Positions 48,654 through 59,942 of a stretch of 64,000 nt of DNA are shown one piece after another. The stretch is from Anticarsia gemmatalis. Its lineage: Eukaryota > Arthropoda > Insecta > Lepidoptera > Erebidae. How positions within the stretch are numbered: position 1 is the stretch's first letter; each line of letters begins with the position of its first letter. The notes below the pieces were generated by a model that saw only the letters and a program-made list of their open reading frames with translations, made no database searches and had not been told where the DNA came from. The position numbers and the translations under genes are program-made. The DNA is taken from NCBI RefSeq assembly GCF_050436995.1, contig NC_134766.1:7192001-7256000 (forward strand), written 5' to 3'.

Positions 48654-50749
48654 CCTAAACTCCTTAACGTTTCCTAAGGAGAGTTGACGTCAGGCAGGAC
48701 ATTGACAGCATATTTTTTGAGAAAGAAACATTCTGTGCCGACCAAAGTTAAAAGGTGTTCAGGACAAGACAAAGAAGAGAGGATAAAACGTAACTTTTTC
48801 AGGTTCAAAAGTCGTGCAACTTAAAGTGAGGCGCAGATCAGATTATTCTACAAAAAATCTCGTTAGCTAGCCGGTTGTCTTTAGTCGATAGAGGTAGAGA
48901 ATTGCTCTACTGTATTGTTGTTTTAGACAATTTCTAAGGAAAAGTAACAATATTAATTAAACCAGCGTTTGAAAGTCGGATGGTTATTGAAAACAAATCG
49001 TGCTATCAGCTTTGTGGTCAACATACCATATAATGATTTTAAATTGTTTAAGTCATCATTTAAAAGTATAATGTTTGAGTAATTTTATTTTCTTGTTAAT
49101 TCGTTTTGTCATTAGTGTTTCTACTTAAATAACAATAATCAATTAACCAAATGACATGATATGAACCAACCTTAACTTGAAAATTATTAGTTCCATATAC
49201 TTCGTGCCAGACAATATGAGATGCCAATGGGCTTATCAGTTCATTGATAAATGCTGTAAGATAATCGTTTAATTCTCGACCATACTATTTAATGCAATAT
49301 ATTTATTGTTTCTTATTTTTGTTACAGGTAATTAATAAATGCTGTTTCGTGAAAAAAATAAAGGAAAAGTTTCGACATTTGTTCGACCGTTATCAAAAAA
49401 GTACAAAAACAGGTAAAATTTATGATATTATAATTATAATGTTACGGGTCTTATAAGCGATTAAAAATCAAAGGTTATGGATAGTTCAAGACCCGTTGCA
49501 TTCAAATATTAGGTGTAAGTCGCGAGACTTTAAAAATAGGTAAAATTGGTCAAAAAATATATGTTAGGTGCTTTATTCATTCACTGCAGTTTATTGTTGA
49601 CACAAAATAATTTCCTTTAATATATTTTTAATCTTTAATGTCCCACTACTGGGCGCGGGTACCCTCCTAGAATGAGGGAGGGGATAGGTGTAATGAAGAT
49701 AGGTTACTATTACAAATAAATCATTTTCTATTAAAATTTATAATAATATTCTTTATTAAATAAGTTTCCTATTACAGAAAAAGATATCTGTCTATAGTCA
49801 AATAACTAAACCGTATACAAACATGTTTTCAGATTTTTATCAAAAGTGATTTATAACCTAAAGGCACAACATACAATACCTAGTATTATTATATTAATAT
49901 TTCGCAACAATAATAATAGTATTATACTAGATCTATATTAAGGTCATCCAGTCTGGTATAGAACTGTTACTATTTCGTAACAACCCGGCTACTTCCCACG
50001 AGCTTAGACTGAGCTTAATTTATACTAATACTAAGAATAAAGGTTGTATTAGGTGTAAATTGTTTAAACTATTTATTATTTTGGTTGGAGAGTGGAGACA
50101 GATTTTTAAAGTCTTGAAAGAAATAGTTGGTTTCTATTTTGTGGTGTTTTTGAATTTCAAAACTCTGTTAAAATTTTCCTTCTATCTTCTAATATTATAA
50201 ATGCAAAGATACCGAAAATGGGTGAATTAGGTGATTAACATTTCTGTACCTGATAATATAATATCGTATAAACATATCGAAAAATATATTTTTCAACTAC
50301 AAATAAATGGGTGTATTTCACCTCTTTCTTAACCTTTGAGTTAAGTAGTCGTAGTATTTTGTACAAATATTATTACTTTACTGTTTTTCTATTCCAATAA
50401 TCTAAAATCGAATTCCCCAAGATTTTACCCTTACTCTTCAAGAAACTTCTAAACCAATAAAATGCACTTACCCAAGTGACTATATTATCACCAATCGCAC
50501 CTCAAACCTGTGTTAAGTCAACAGTTTAATTAACCTTGCGTTATGCTAATCTATGTTGATTAGTCACTAGTCAACTTTGTCGGCTGGACGTCTTGCGTCA
50601 AGGTATGCCACAGCATCCGGTTGTCCATGTTTGGACATGTCTTTTGCGGCTATTTCGAAAGGTTTTTAGGCCCTTTCTTTTAGGTATGGTATATTTCTGC
50701 CTTATAGAAGTTGAGATTGGGAGTTTGGGACCATCAAGCCTGACCTCAG
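48654..50749. other. No gene seen
   Basis: AT-rich; CRE palindrome at 48685-48692 and a reversed composite-tail scrap at 49638-49690. Confidence 0.55.
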
Positions 50750-50885
50750 TTAAAACCGGCCAAGTGCGAGTCGGACTCGCACACGAAGGGTTCCGTACTA
50801 AAATCGCGAATCCATTTACTAAGATCGATTAAAAATTGCCTAAAAAAATCGTTTGTAGTATGGGAGCCCCTCTTTAACATTACTT
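50750..50885 (+). repeat. Dispersed repeat with GTGCGAGTCGGACTCGCAC core
   Basis: AACCGGCCAAGTGCGAGTCG, GACTCGCACACGAAGGGTTC and AGTATGGGAGCCCCTC are hallmarks of an abundant lepidopteran repeat (from memory; family not named). Any open frame here is incidental. Confidence 0.55.
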
Positions 50886-52229
50886 TATTTGTTTTTACAA
50901 TATTTATTATGAATAATTTATAAACAAGTCAATATTCTGTGAAAAATTAGAAGCATCTACCTGTTACCGTTTTTAATATAGAGGAACATACATATAGGTT
51001 ACTTTTTGCCCCGGGAATTCCTTTTACGCGGACGAAATAGCGAGCTTAAGATAGTTTTTAATAAATCAAGTAACATTTAAATCAAATCGTAGGCAGTGCT
51101 CTGAAAAGAGGTTGTAGAAAGAGTCGGCCTTGACATTAGTCGTACAGAACCGCCAGTGTTGCCACCTATGAAGAGTAATTGCGATTTTTTATCAACCCAC
51201 GTCATGACTCATTGAGGACTGTGTTGCAAGACGCGGATTCAAATTTGCCAAGTGTAGGTGGATATTTGAAATGTATTGGTATATTGGTATGAAACGTAAA
51301 TTGTCTCTGAATGGCTGGTTAATTTCTCCTGTAGGCTTTTATTTGCGAATGGATTGATGGACATGTTAGACCTTTTTTTCGTCTTTCTTTTATTCTTCTT
51401 TCTCTTGTACTTATTCCACGCTGAGTAGAGTCAGCACATGTTTCCGTTCTCAAAAATATGCTGTAAAAAGATTTGGTTTCTTTGGGAATCCATCTTTTAC
51501 CTCTTTTATCTGTTTTTTACTTGACGCTTGATTTTGAATTGTTTGGGTTTGAAATTCTCTAGGTTGCAATTTTTTTGCAGTAAAGTAACAAGTCCTCCAT
51601 TCAAATTGTCATTGTCTAATGTCAAGATGACAATTGAAAAAGTATTTACCCGATGAGACTAACTGATATTTAGTTGACCTAGCAAAAGATTATCTTTTGA
51701 TAGATTTGATATAAACGATATTTCGTTTATCGATTAATATCTTGAAACTATGAACTGATATTGAAGAATTATATGACTTATTTGAGAGACAATTACATAT
51801 ATAACTTATTTTTGAAGTTTCTTACTTTATTATGTTTTATTATTCAATAATCAAGTTGATCTTGTTTACCTTTACTTGCTGCAGATTTTTATCCTATTTA
51901 CTTTGACGTCAAACTTCAAGGATTTAAAATTTATGTTGTTTTCAATATCGATCATCAATGTCAGAAAAATATTGATGTATGATGATCAAAAATATAGATT
52001 TCCGCATTCAACACTGATATCTAATAATCAGATGTAATTTATTGATGTTATTCATCTAACTATGTTTTAATGTATTAAGCTATCTGATTATTAATGAACG
52101 CTGACAATGTGAGGACATCTATTTCCATATCTTTCATCTCACCGTTTATAGCTATTAGCTATTCTTGAACGTCACTACCAATTAATAACGACAAATATCC
52201 ATTTAAAACTCCATCAAACGAAATTCCGC
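50886..52229. other. No gene seen
   Basis: AT-rich with a short-element scrap at 50985-51055 (ACTTTTTGCCCCGGGAATTC) and a CRE palindrome at 51904-51911. Confidence 0.5.
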
Positions 52230-52560
52230 TAAATCGAGCCCGAAATGTTTTCAAATAGATCTTTAAATAGTCGGTTTCGGTGAAAAAATGTTATAGCAAC
52301 ACTCGACTCGCAGTGGTCGTCTGCTACCAAGTTTGTATTATGAGCCTTTATCCATTCAAGCCTTCGGCGCACACACGCACGCGGTCACTATACGCACACA
52401 GATAAACGGAGCGAGTTTGACAGTTCGCGGCACTCGGATCAGTTGGCCGATGCTCGGCGCCGCGGTACGATCGCTCACCGCCGCCATCTTGTATTTACGA
52501 AACACGGGCTATTTTTTTTATTAAAAATAAACTATACGTGTCAACTGTGTAAGTGTGTGC
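52230..52560 (+). promoter_or_regulatory. Putative promoter and first exon of an unidentified gene
   Basis: The most CpG-rich stretch of the window. It contains GATCAGTTGG, an arthropod initiator (TCAGT at 52438-52442), with CGATC close to the expected downstream-element position (+28 to +32, four of five consensus bases). The YY1-type word GCCGCCATCTTG follows near 52478. A good donor, GTAAGT, is at 52549-52554, which would end a non-coding first exon of about 110 bp. The open frame across it is probably incidental. I cannot name the gene; its later exons are not seen here. Confidence 0.4.
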
Positions 52561-53985
52561 AATACGTTCTTTTGGAGGTTTTTTAAAATTTGATTCTGTT
52601 TCCGATACAATTGCGAGGATTTCGGTACACATGAAAAGTTTTTTTTAACGTGGCATGGACCGGTGTTATGTAAATTGCAAAATAATTATCGGGGGATCAA
52701 TATAACGTGTATTGTATAGATGTAATACGTAAGTACTAATGTGTATATGACGGTGAACAACCTAGAGAATGTCTGTGCTGGAATTTTAAATAGTTTTGTT
52801 GTGGCGAACATCCCGCCAAAATGTAGGTTACGGTTAAAAGACTTTAACGCTTATCTTGACAAGCATTAATCCCAATTTACACAAACAATGCGCTTTTTGA
52901 GTGACTATTTGTATGTAATAATAATAGTATGTTGATGTAATAGTAATAATATCAATTTTAATAATCTCAAATTTGGTAAACAAAATATATTTATCACGAT
53001 GTTGTCATAGTGATGTCAGAAATAACTATTAATGCGACATATTTGTGTTTCCACATTCCGAAGGTGATTTTGTTATTTCCGTTATTATTGCATTATTAAT
53101 AATTATTTAAGCTAACAATGCTAGGATGATGTCAGACTTGCTAACGACTAAATATTTAAAGGAAAAACATTTAATAATGCGATCAATGTCATCTTTTAAA
53201 ATGTGGTTTATAATTTTTAAAATGAATTTATTGTTATGACTATAATTCTGTTCTATTAATTCTGATTCATATGATTATTATTATTATACAGTGTATTGTT
53301 TTAAATTCAAAGTAGGTAGGTAGCTTTGAGTACATCTATGAACTTTGCATTATTGATAATAGGTACATACATTTTTGCATTTAAATTCCATTTACATTGA
53401 TGTTTATCAATAATATTATTAATAATAGATTTCGTATACAAATAGGTAATAATAACAAAAAATCCTTAAGCATTTTTTGCTTGAAGCTTATTTTTGCGGC
53501 AAAGATGATGCCGATTTTGAGAATCGGTAGGAAAAAACCCCGTATAGAATTGACTATTGAGTTTTAGTCAGATTTTATTATTTCCTTTTGGTGTTGAATA
53601 GGTATTGTTATTGAGTTAATTCAGGATAAAATATCCTAAAATAAAGTTTTACTCGTGTTCTGTGAAATATTGGAAGAAGAATGTCTATTCAATCGATATA
53701 ATTATAAAATAATCCTTGTATTGGAATAATATTCTAGCTAACGAAAGAAGTTTGCGAGAAAAGAAGTAAAGCTTCAGTTTCAGTAGAACTATAATAATTA
53801 AAAAAAAATGTCTTATTTATAAGTCCCATCTGTCCCTCAGTAAAAAAAGTGCTCACAAAAATCCTCACAAAACTTAGAAGTCTAATCGACATTCTTGACG
53901 ACCAGAAAAGATCCAACGAAGAGCCTTATACCTACTTACCGTATATCTCCAAAGGCACCCTAAAGTCCACTCTTGCGCAAGTCGA
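52561..53985. other. Very AT-rich, no gene
   Basis: Candidate intron following the putative first exon at 52.4 kb; long ATT/AAT tracts, no coding signal. Confidence 0.5.
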
Positions 53986-54070
53986 TGACGTCACGCCCAA
54001 AAATCCTTAAACCACATTCTTTTTAGGGCATTATAAAACGTCTCATACACCTGACTCACCGTCATCGCAG
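53986..54070 (+). promoter_or_regulatory. Putative CRE-TATA promoter
   Basis: Perfect CRE TGACGTCA (53986-53993) followed by CGCCC, then TATAAAA (54032-54038) 39 bp downstream, giving a predicted start near 54065 in a CG-containing tract. Spacing and order fit a cAMP-response core promoter. No coding exon follows that I can recognise. Confidence 0.35.
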
Positions 54071-55140
54071 ATAACGTGACGCGAAGACAAAATTCTTTCA
54101 CTTTTGATAGAAATTTGAACGTTATTTGTATGTAAAATAAGGGCTGTTTTAGTATGATGTGTGTGCCATTCGATGTAAATAGTAAACTAACAGTGTAATG
54201 TAATACAAAGTTGTGAGCGCGTGTGAAAATTGAACGGAGATTGTTAGGCTGTGGTCATGACTGACGTTAATCTTTAGAAATATTCGTCACAAATATTATT
54301 AACTTCAGTATAACAAGTCTTAGCTTTGAAAATGATTTTTCTAATAATAGTTACAGTTATTATCATCAATACTATTTTCTCTACTTACTCCAAGCATATA
54401 CCTTTCCCCGTGAGGAAATATCAATAAAAAATCATCCATTTCATTCGTATTACCATACATATGACACAAAAAGTACAATTAAAATACTGAAATGAAAAAA
54501 CTATTTTGTGCTAGACTTGTCCAGGTTTTTTCAAAGACTTAAATTTGTCAAAACTATGTAATCGTTACAGTATTGACAACTAACTAATGTTTTTGTCCTT
54601 ATTATTATAGTTTAAAGATATGTATTAAAAATATGTTACACAAATCAGGGGCTTCCCTTTCTTATGAACTATAACGATTTACGAGTAAATGATAATTATA
54701 CTACTTCAATTTTTATTTACATAAAAGTAAGTATCACTACTGGGTACAGGAAACCTGGGGTTCAGTCTTAAAAATAAATTAGTTTAACCCATTACTGTCC
54801 CATTACAGCTAGGGTACAGATCTTCTAAAATGAGGGGAGTTTAAGTGAGTTTAAGACGTTGGCCAATCACTTTCATTCACAATTTTGTTTGTTATGTCAA
54901 AGCACTATTAAACTAAAAGACATTACTGCCCAACCCAAGATAACTGCAAATAAACAACCGTAATTGCGTTTGCGACAAAAATTGCTCCATTAGGCCACGA
55001 TTTGTCGCAAGTCGCAGCCAAAAGTGGGTCATCATGAACACTCCTTGGTGATCGAGATAATCTCCGATTGGCTAATCCAGCTCAATTCGGCTAGACCTGT
55101 TTGTCAACTTAAAGCTAAATGTAATAGTTCAGGCTAGTAT

Positions 55141-55398
55141 AGGCGCCGATAGCCAGTTGCGCTCGCCGTTCGGTAAACGATCTGTGGGTTAAGCAACCGT
55201 TGGCGCGGTAATTCCATAGATGGGTGACCGCATAGTGTTATTCGAACTAGGCGTCTCCGTGCTTCGGAGGGCACGTTAAAAGTTGATCCCGGTTGATGTC
55301 AATTAAGATAATATTCGTTAAGCCACGTCAAAGGCCCTCGGGTGGCTTGAACAACTTTGACACTAGGTTGACCACTAGCCATACGATGAGAGAGAGAT
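55141..55398 (+). mobile_element. 5S rRNA-derived SINE, tail type 1
   Basis: Nearly complete copy: ATAGCCAGTTGCGCTCGCCG head, GTTAAGCAACC box A, GATGGGTGACCGC, GGAGGGCACG, and the tail AGGTTGACCACTAGCCATAC followed by a GA-rich end. I could not find a clear target duplication. Confidence 0.82.
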
Positions 55399-55454
55399 AG
55401 TTGAGTAACTTAGTAGAGAACCTTGTATGGAGCTATACAAAAGTCATAATTTAG

Positions 55455-55534
55455 AACATCAGTGATTCGGAGGCTTATGCAGCTGACGGTGGCCTGTTTG
55501 ATACAGCTACTTTATTTTGGAAATATACAGAATG
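55455..55534. repeat. Dispersed repeat copy 2
   Basis: Second copy of the repeat at the start of the window, about 80% identical by eye. It lies 57 bp after a 5S-derived SINE and has no reading frame of note. Confidence 0.6.
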
Positions 55535-56130
55535 ACTAATAATAATCTAGATAAATCGTTCTTGCCAAGGCTCTCTATGAAGTTGCCGGACTATAGTCCA
55601 AGGTAACCGGTTACTTTCCGATCCGGATTTTATTATTCGTTATATTTATTAGGTTGTAAATCATGTAGAATATTGGGTATTTGTATGTTTGCTATTTTTT
55701 GTACCTACCTAGTTATATGATGGTCGTACGCAATTAACTATTTTTATTTAGTTAATGAGGGTAGAAAGATAATTGAGAATGAGTTGCCCGGTGTAAATGT
55801 CAATATCTTTGGGCAAAGCTTACAGACATATGTAGATTTTATAAGTAATATATAATATACAGTTGAGAACGAGATAAATACCAGCCAAATTCTTAAGAAT
55901 CTGGGTTCGATTCTCTGAATTGGCTTTTGTATTCGGGTGTTTTATTGAAAATATTCACAGTGGCAACCAAAATTTACATAAGGAATTAAGATAATTGCAG
56001 TAGTTAACCCCCTATTCCATTGAACCTTGAAATAATACTTAACGTACAGTCGATATATTTCTAAAGTTATTCTACCCTCAGACGAAAAATAAGTACGTTC
56101 ATAACTTTTGAACTCTCGCGTTGCATGTTT

Positions 56131-56265
56131 AATGTATAATAGAATACGGGAATTAACGCAAACACAGTCAGCCTGCGACCACGGCGAGTGCAACCTGCGC
56201 CGAAACGTTAGGCATTTTAAGGTAAAATGCGTGTTCGCGTTAATTCCCGTATTCTATTATGCATT
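56131..56265. mobile_element. Hairpin element, possibly Penelope-like terminal segment
   Basis: 29-bp arms (56131-56159 and 56237-56265) match in inverse with one mismatch and share GCGTTAATTCCCGTATTC. Between them are GGCG...CGCCGAAACGTTAGGC and a perfect hairpin GCATTTTA-AGG-TAAAATGC (56212-56230). The GAAACGTT word resembles the 3' core of minimal hammerhead ribozymes of Penelope-like elements, but the 5' core is damaged. Assignment is tentative. Confidence 0.5.
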
Positions 56266-57260
56266 AAATAAGTACGTTGCTTCGACCGTGATATATGGAG
56301 TCTTTTCCTTCTATTTTATTTTGTTCCTTGTATACAATCTTAGTCTACAAGTACCAATACATAACAGACTTATCTTCTGATAACCGATAGATATACTTAT
56401 CAGACGGAACCGATTCGCGTCACAGAGATATCGAGGTGTAATATTTATAGGTATATTATTATTATGTGATGTCACTGTGTAAACGAATGTCTGCTAAGGC
56501 TGTTTGCTGTTTGGATAAGGTGTTTTTGGTAGTGTTTTTATTGTTAGAGTGTGTATGAAACTAAAATCACTAAAATTGAATTGAAGTTAAAAGGAGATAA
56601 TTAAGATTTTGCATAAGATTTATGCTTTGTGCATAAGAAAGTTGCAAGTGGGTAGATTGAGAATTAATCAACACTGAAATTTGATTGAAATAAAAAAATA
56701 CCAACTATCGATCTCGGTTTTAGACAAGATTTCCTTCATTTTAATTAGTGAACTTAAGAAACACGTAGTGTTAATATTTTTGCATTACCCTTCAATAAAC
56801 TGTAGGTAGATTTTAAAGATTGCTTAGTTTGCTAAACCTGCTTTTATTCAGTATGATTGTTTGGACCAGAATAGCTACAGCAATTCTTAGAAAACCCCAA
56901 AAATCTATTGATACACACAGACTATTCCCATAGAATGAAAACAAAAATATGAGTGACAGTGAGTGAATGAGAAAGTGCGAAGCGTGACGGAGACAGACAT
57001 AGTCGGGACGAGACAAGTACTGAAGTGATTTGATTCAGTTAATTTCTAACATGACAGCTCAACGTGGTTACAATGGGAGTTAGCTTTGCAATCAGGGTTG
57101 GCACTTGATACTGAGGATCTTTAAAGTATTTTGTGTTATATGTATGTATTTGTATTTTTACACAACTAAACCGTATTTCGGGGTGGACGATCACCTAAAT
57201 TTATTCTGGAATAAAAAATATTTTTCGCAATTATAACATTTTTATCTTACCGCGCTTGTA

Positions 57261-57537
57261 GGACCAACGTGTAGGGAAATTGCTCAAGCTAGGGAATTTT
57301 GGAAGAAAAGGGGGAGTCCTTTACCTAGCACTCAACGAAGCTGAGGAAAAAGTAAAAAAATATGTCGATTTTTCCGTTCCTAAAACACCGGTCTTTGCCA
57401 GATTGCTACTTATGACAGAGTTTAAGATCTCTGGTGGGCAGTTATTATATTCGAGTTTCAGTATGGTTGATTTAATGCGTGACAACCCTATTTTAAAATA
57501 TCGTCTCTCAAAGTCTCAATATGAATATATTATTTGA
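57261..57537 (+). CDS. Candidate terminal exon, unknown protein
   Basis: Open frame of 91 codons that starts after a good acceptor (branch-like TTATAAC at 57233, pyrimidine tract, CTTGTAG/GACC at 57260/57261) and ends at TGA 57536-57538. AATAAA lies about 20 bp after the stop. The translation starts DQRVGKLLKLGNFGRKGG and has a hydrophobic FARLLLMTEF and a polar end KYRLSKSQYEYII. I do not recognise the family. It could equally be a relic of a mobile or viral gene. No upstream exon is identified. Confidence 0.35.
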
Positions 57538-58465
57538 GGGCTTTGACTTCTATAACAATAAAATACAGTTTTAGTTAAAGACAAGATTATTTTTAAATAT
57601 ATCACATAACAGGCTACATGTTTATGTATAACTTTAAATAAATCTATTTATATGTCTATTACACTTTTACAGCTAAACCCCTGTACTGCTTCTTATAAAA
57701 TTCTGCAAGGAGATAGTTGATAAGCAGATGCCTTCAAGCTACTTTAAAATCGATATTATTTCCTGTTAAATAAAAAAAACATGCCATTGTTCCTATCAGA
57801 CACGAAAACACGTCAATATATTCGAATTGAAAACCCCCTCCTTATTGTAAATCGTGTTAAAATCGCAGACTTTTATTAATATAAATCTAAATATCGCAAT
57901 TTTACTCGAACAATAAAGAAACAATCACTCGCATGTCAAGCTCTCATCTTGGATGGAAAGTATGACGGCATGACGGCACCATAGAGGAATTCCCACGTAC
58001 CTTACCAATAAAAAAGAAAGTTAGGTAATCTAGACTGTTCTAGATATATGTAAGGCTTCGCAGTTCGCACACGTGTACAATAGGCTTATTGGATGAACCC
58101 CGAAATAGATTCGGTTAATAAAGTATCGAATGTTGCTAAATATAGCTTAGATTAGTTTTTGCAGAGGGAACCTTTTTTTGTGGTTTAATGTAAGTACTTG
58201 AAGGTTGTACTTTTCAAAGAATATTATTAGTCTGGGAATACTTAGGTACTCGTACAGTCCCTTGGCTCATAGATAAGGGTTGGTTAACCTATTCTATAGA
58301 TAATTTGACAGTAAATGTATGAAAAAAGTAAATGTTTCTTGTCTGATAAGTCAACCGGCTCTTGTTCAAAAGATTAGTTAAGAATCACCTATTCAAAACG
58401 CTGGTTTTGAAGAATAGAAGAATCTCTTAGTCAAAACTTCGATTCATTTCAAGTTTCAGTTTATT

Positions 58466-58610
58466 GCAGGGGTTCCCAACCTTTTCTTAGTCCGGGACCA
58501 CTTTAATATTGTTCTTGTTAGCGCGGACCACTATGCTAGTATATTAAACAAAAATTGTATTAACCATCCTGAAAATTTTAAATTTTAAAGTCATTTGCGG
58601 ACCACATTAT
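58466..58610 (+). mobile_element. hAT-like element, 5' end fragment
   Basis: Starts CAGGGGTTCCCAACCTTTTC and contains AGTCCGGGACCAC and two further GCGGACCAC words. CAGGGGTTCCCAA is a typical hAT terminal repeat. The opposite end is not found, so this is a truncated copy. Confidence 0.6.
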
Positions 58611-59745
58611 GACTTCCGTTCCGATAGAAGAGAAGTAATTTGAAGAAATTGTAAATGTTCAGAACGTGATATCAGAATTATTTTAGAGGCAAAGTTAGTC
58701 TTAAAAGGTGCTTACAGTAGTATTGTAATTTTAGTAGTATCAAAACATAATCAAAAACGAATTCAGTAGCGAAAATTGACCATCTAATTATAACAAGGAT
58801 ATTTGATTATCAATTTCTCGAAATCCCAAGATTACGATCATTATTAATTAATGCATTGATAATAAAATGCGTCATTTGATATGCAAATTAATAATTTAAT
58901 TGCACTACATATAGATCTAAATGCATTAGCGAAGATTCTTTAAGAATAATAAATGTCCGAATATTATTATATTTGTCTGCGAAATTCTATACCCGTTTTA
59001 TTAGTTAGAAAAAGTAAAAGAGTTTGATAAAGTTAAGATAGAAACAAACCAGTGTTTTTATTTTATTTGCAAGAGGATGATATAAAAATCTCTTGAGAAC
59101 TCTCGCAAGATCTTGGATAGCTAATAAAATTGATAACAGGTGGTCAGTTTTAAATATTTTGTAAGAAAGATATGTAAATATCTAGAATAAAAAGAATCAA
59201 CGCTCAGTATTTTTTCTTTTTGGATTTGTTAAGTTTATTTGCAGATAAATGGTTACTATTGTGTACAATCAGAATATTAAAATTTACAAAGTCGCTCAAA
59301 TAAATAAAGGAGCTAATTTTTCAAACATACAACTTTATCGTAGAGATTTCAGTATATCGATTACTCAAAATTTCAAAGGTCAATGTAGGAACTAAATACA
59401 AATATGTAGATTTTTGTTTAAGTACAATTGAAGATGCAGGCATAGACAATTTAACGCTTATAAATATAATAGCGCTAGAAAGAAAGTTTCCTCCTAGTTT
59501 TCTATCTTTTTTCAAACTGTAATTGCTCTTACGCAACAATATAAAAGTGACTTAGAAAATCTAAATAAATATTCCATAATATTAACTTTTGTTACAGTAC
59601 TAGAACTCTTAGGTAATTTAATCTTGATCTAATCGCGAAATGTTTGAATTTCAAGCTCTATTTGTTATAGAAGAGAAATCTTCGACAACTGTTTTACTCA
59701 ACGGTGTAGCTTCATGGCCTATGGGATAAGGTATTTTAACATTTC

Positions 59746-59832
59746 CAGTAATAGTTGGCTTATTGCCTAATCCCTCCCACGAAAGGAGACCCTTGTACAG
59801 CAGTGGGACAGTCATGGGTAAAAAAAGCAGAC
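59746..59832 (+). mobile_element. Composite-tail 3' fragment
   Basis: CCTAATCCCTCCCACG, GAGACCCTTGTACAGCAGTG and GGACAGTCATGGGTAAAAA match the tail of the tRNA SINEs. Similar reversed pieces lie at 49638-49690 and 54784-54845, and a scrap at 1808-1845. Confidence 0.65.
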
Positions 59833-59942
59833 AAAATTGACCCTCATTTGTAGGGTTTAACCATACCACTGACATAGTTTGGACTCATAACAGGTCAAAA
59901 CTTTGTCAAATACTTAAAAATATTTGAAACTTATAGATATCT

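Noticed and set aside
55855..55930. tRNA-like GGGTTCGATTC tract
   Set aside because: The flanking bases do not form a T arm or acceptor stem.
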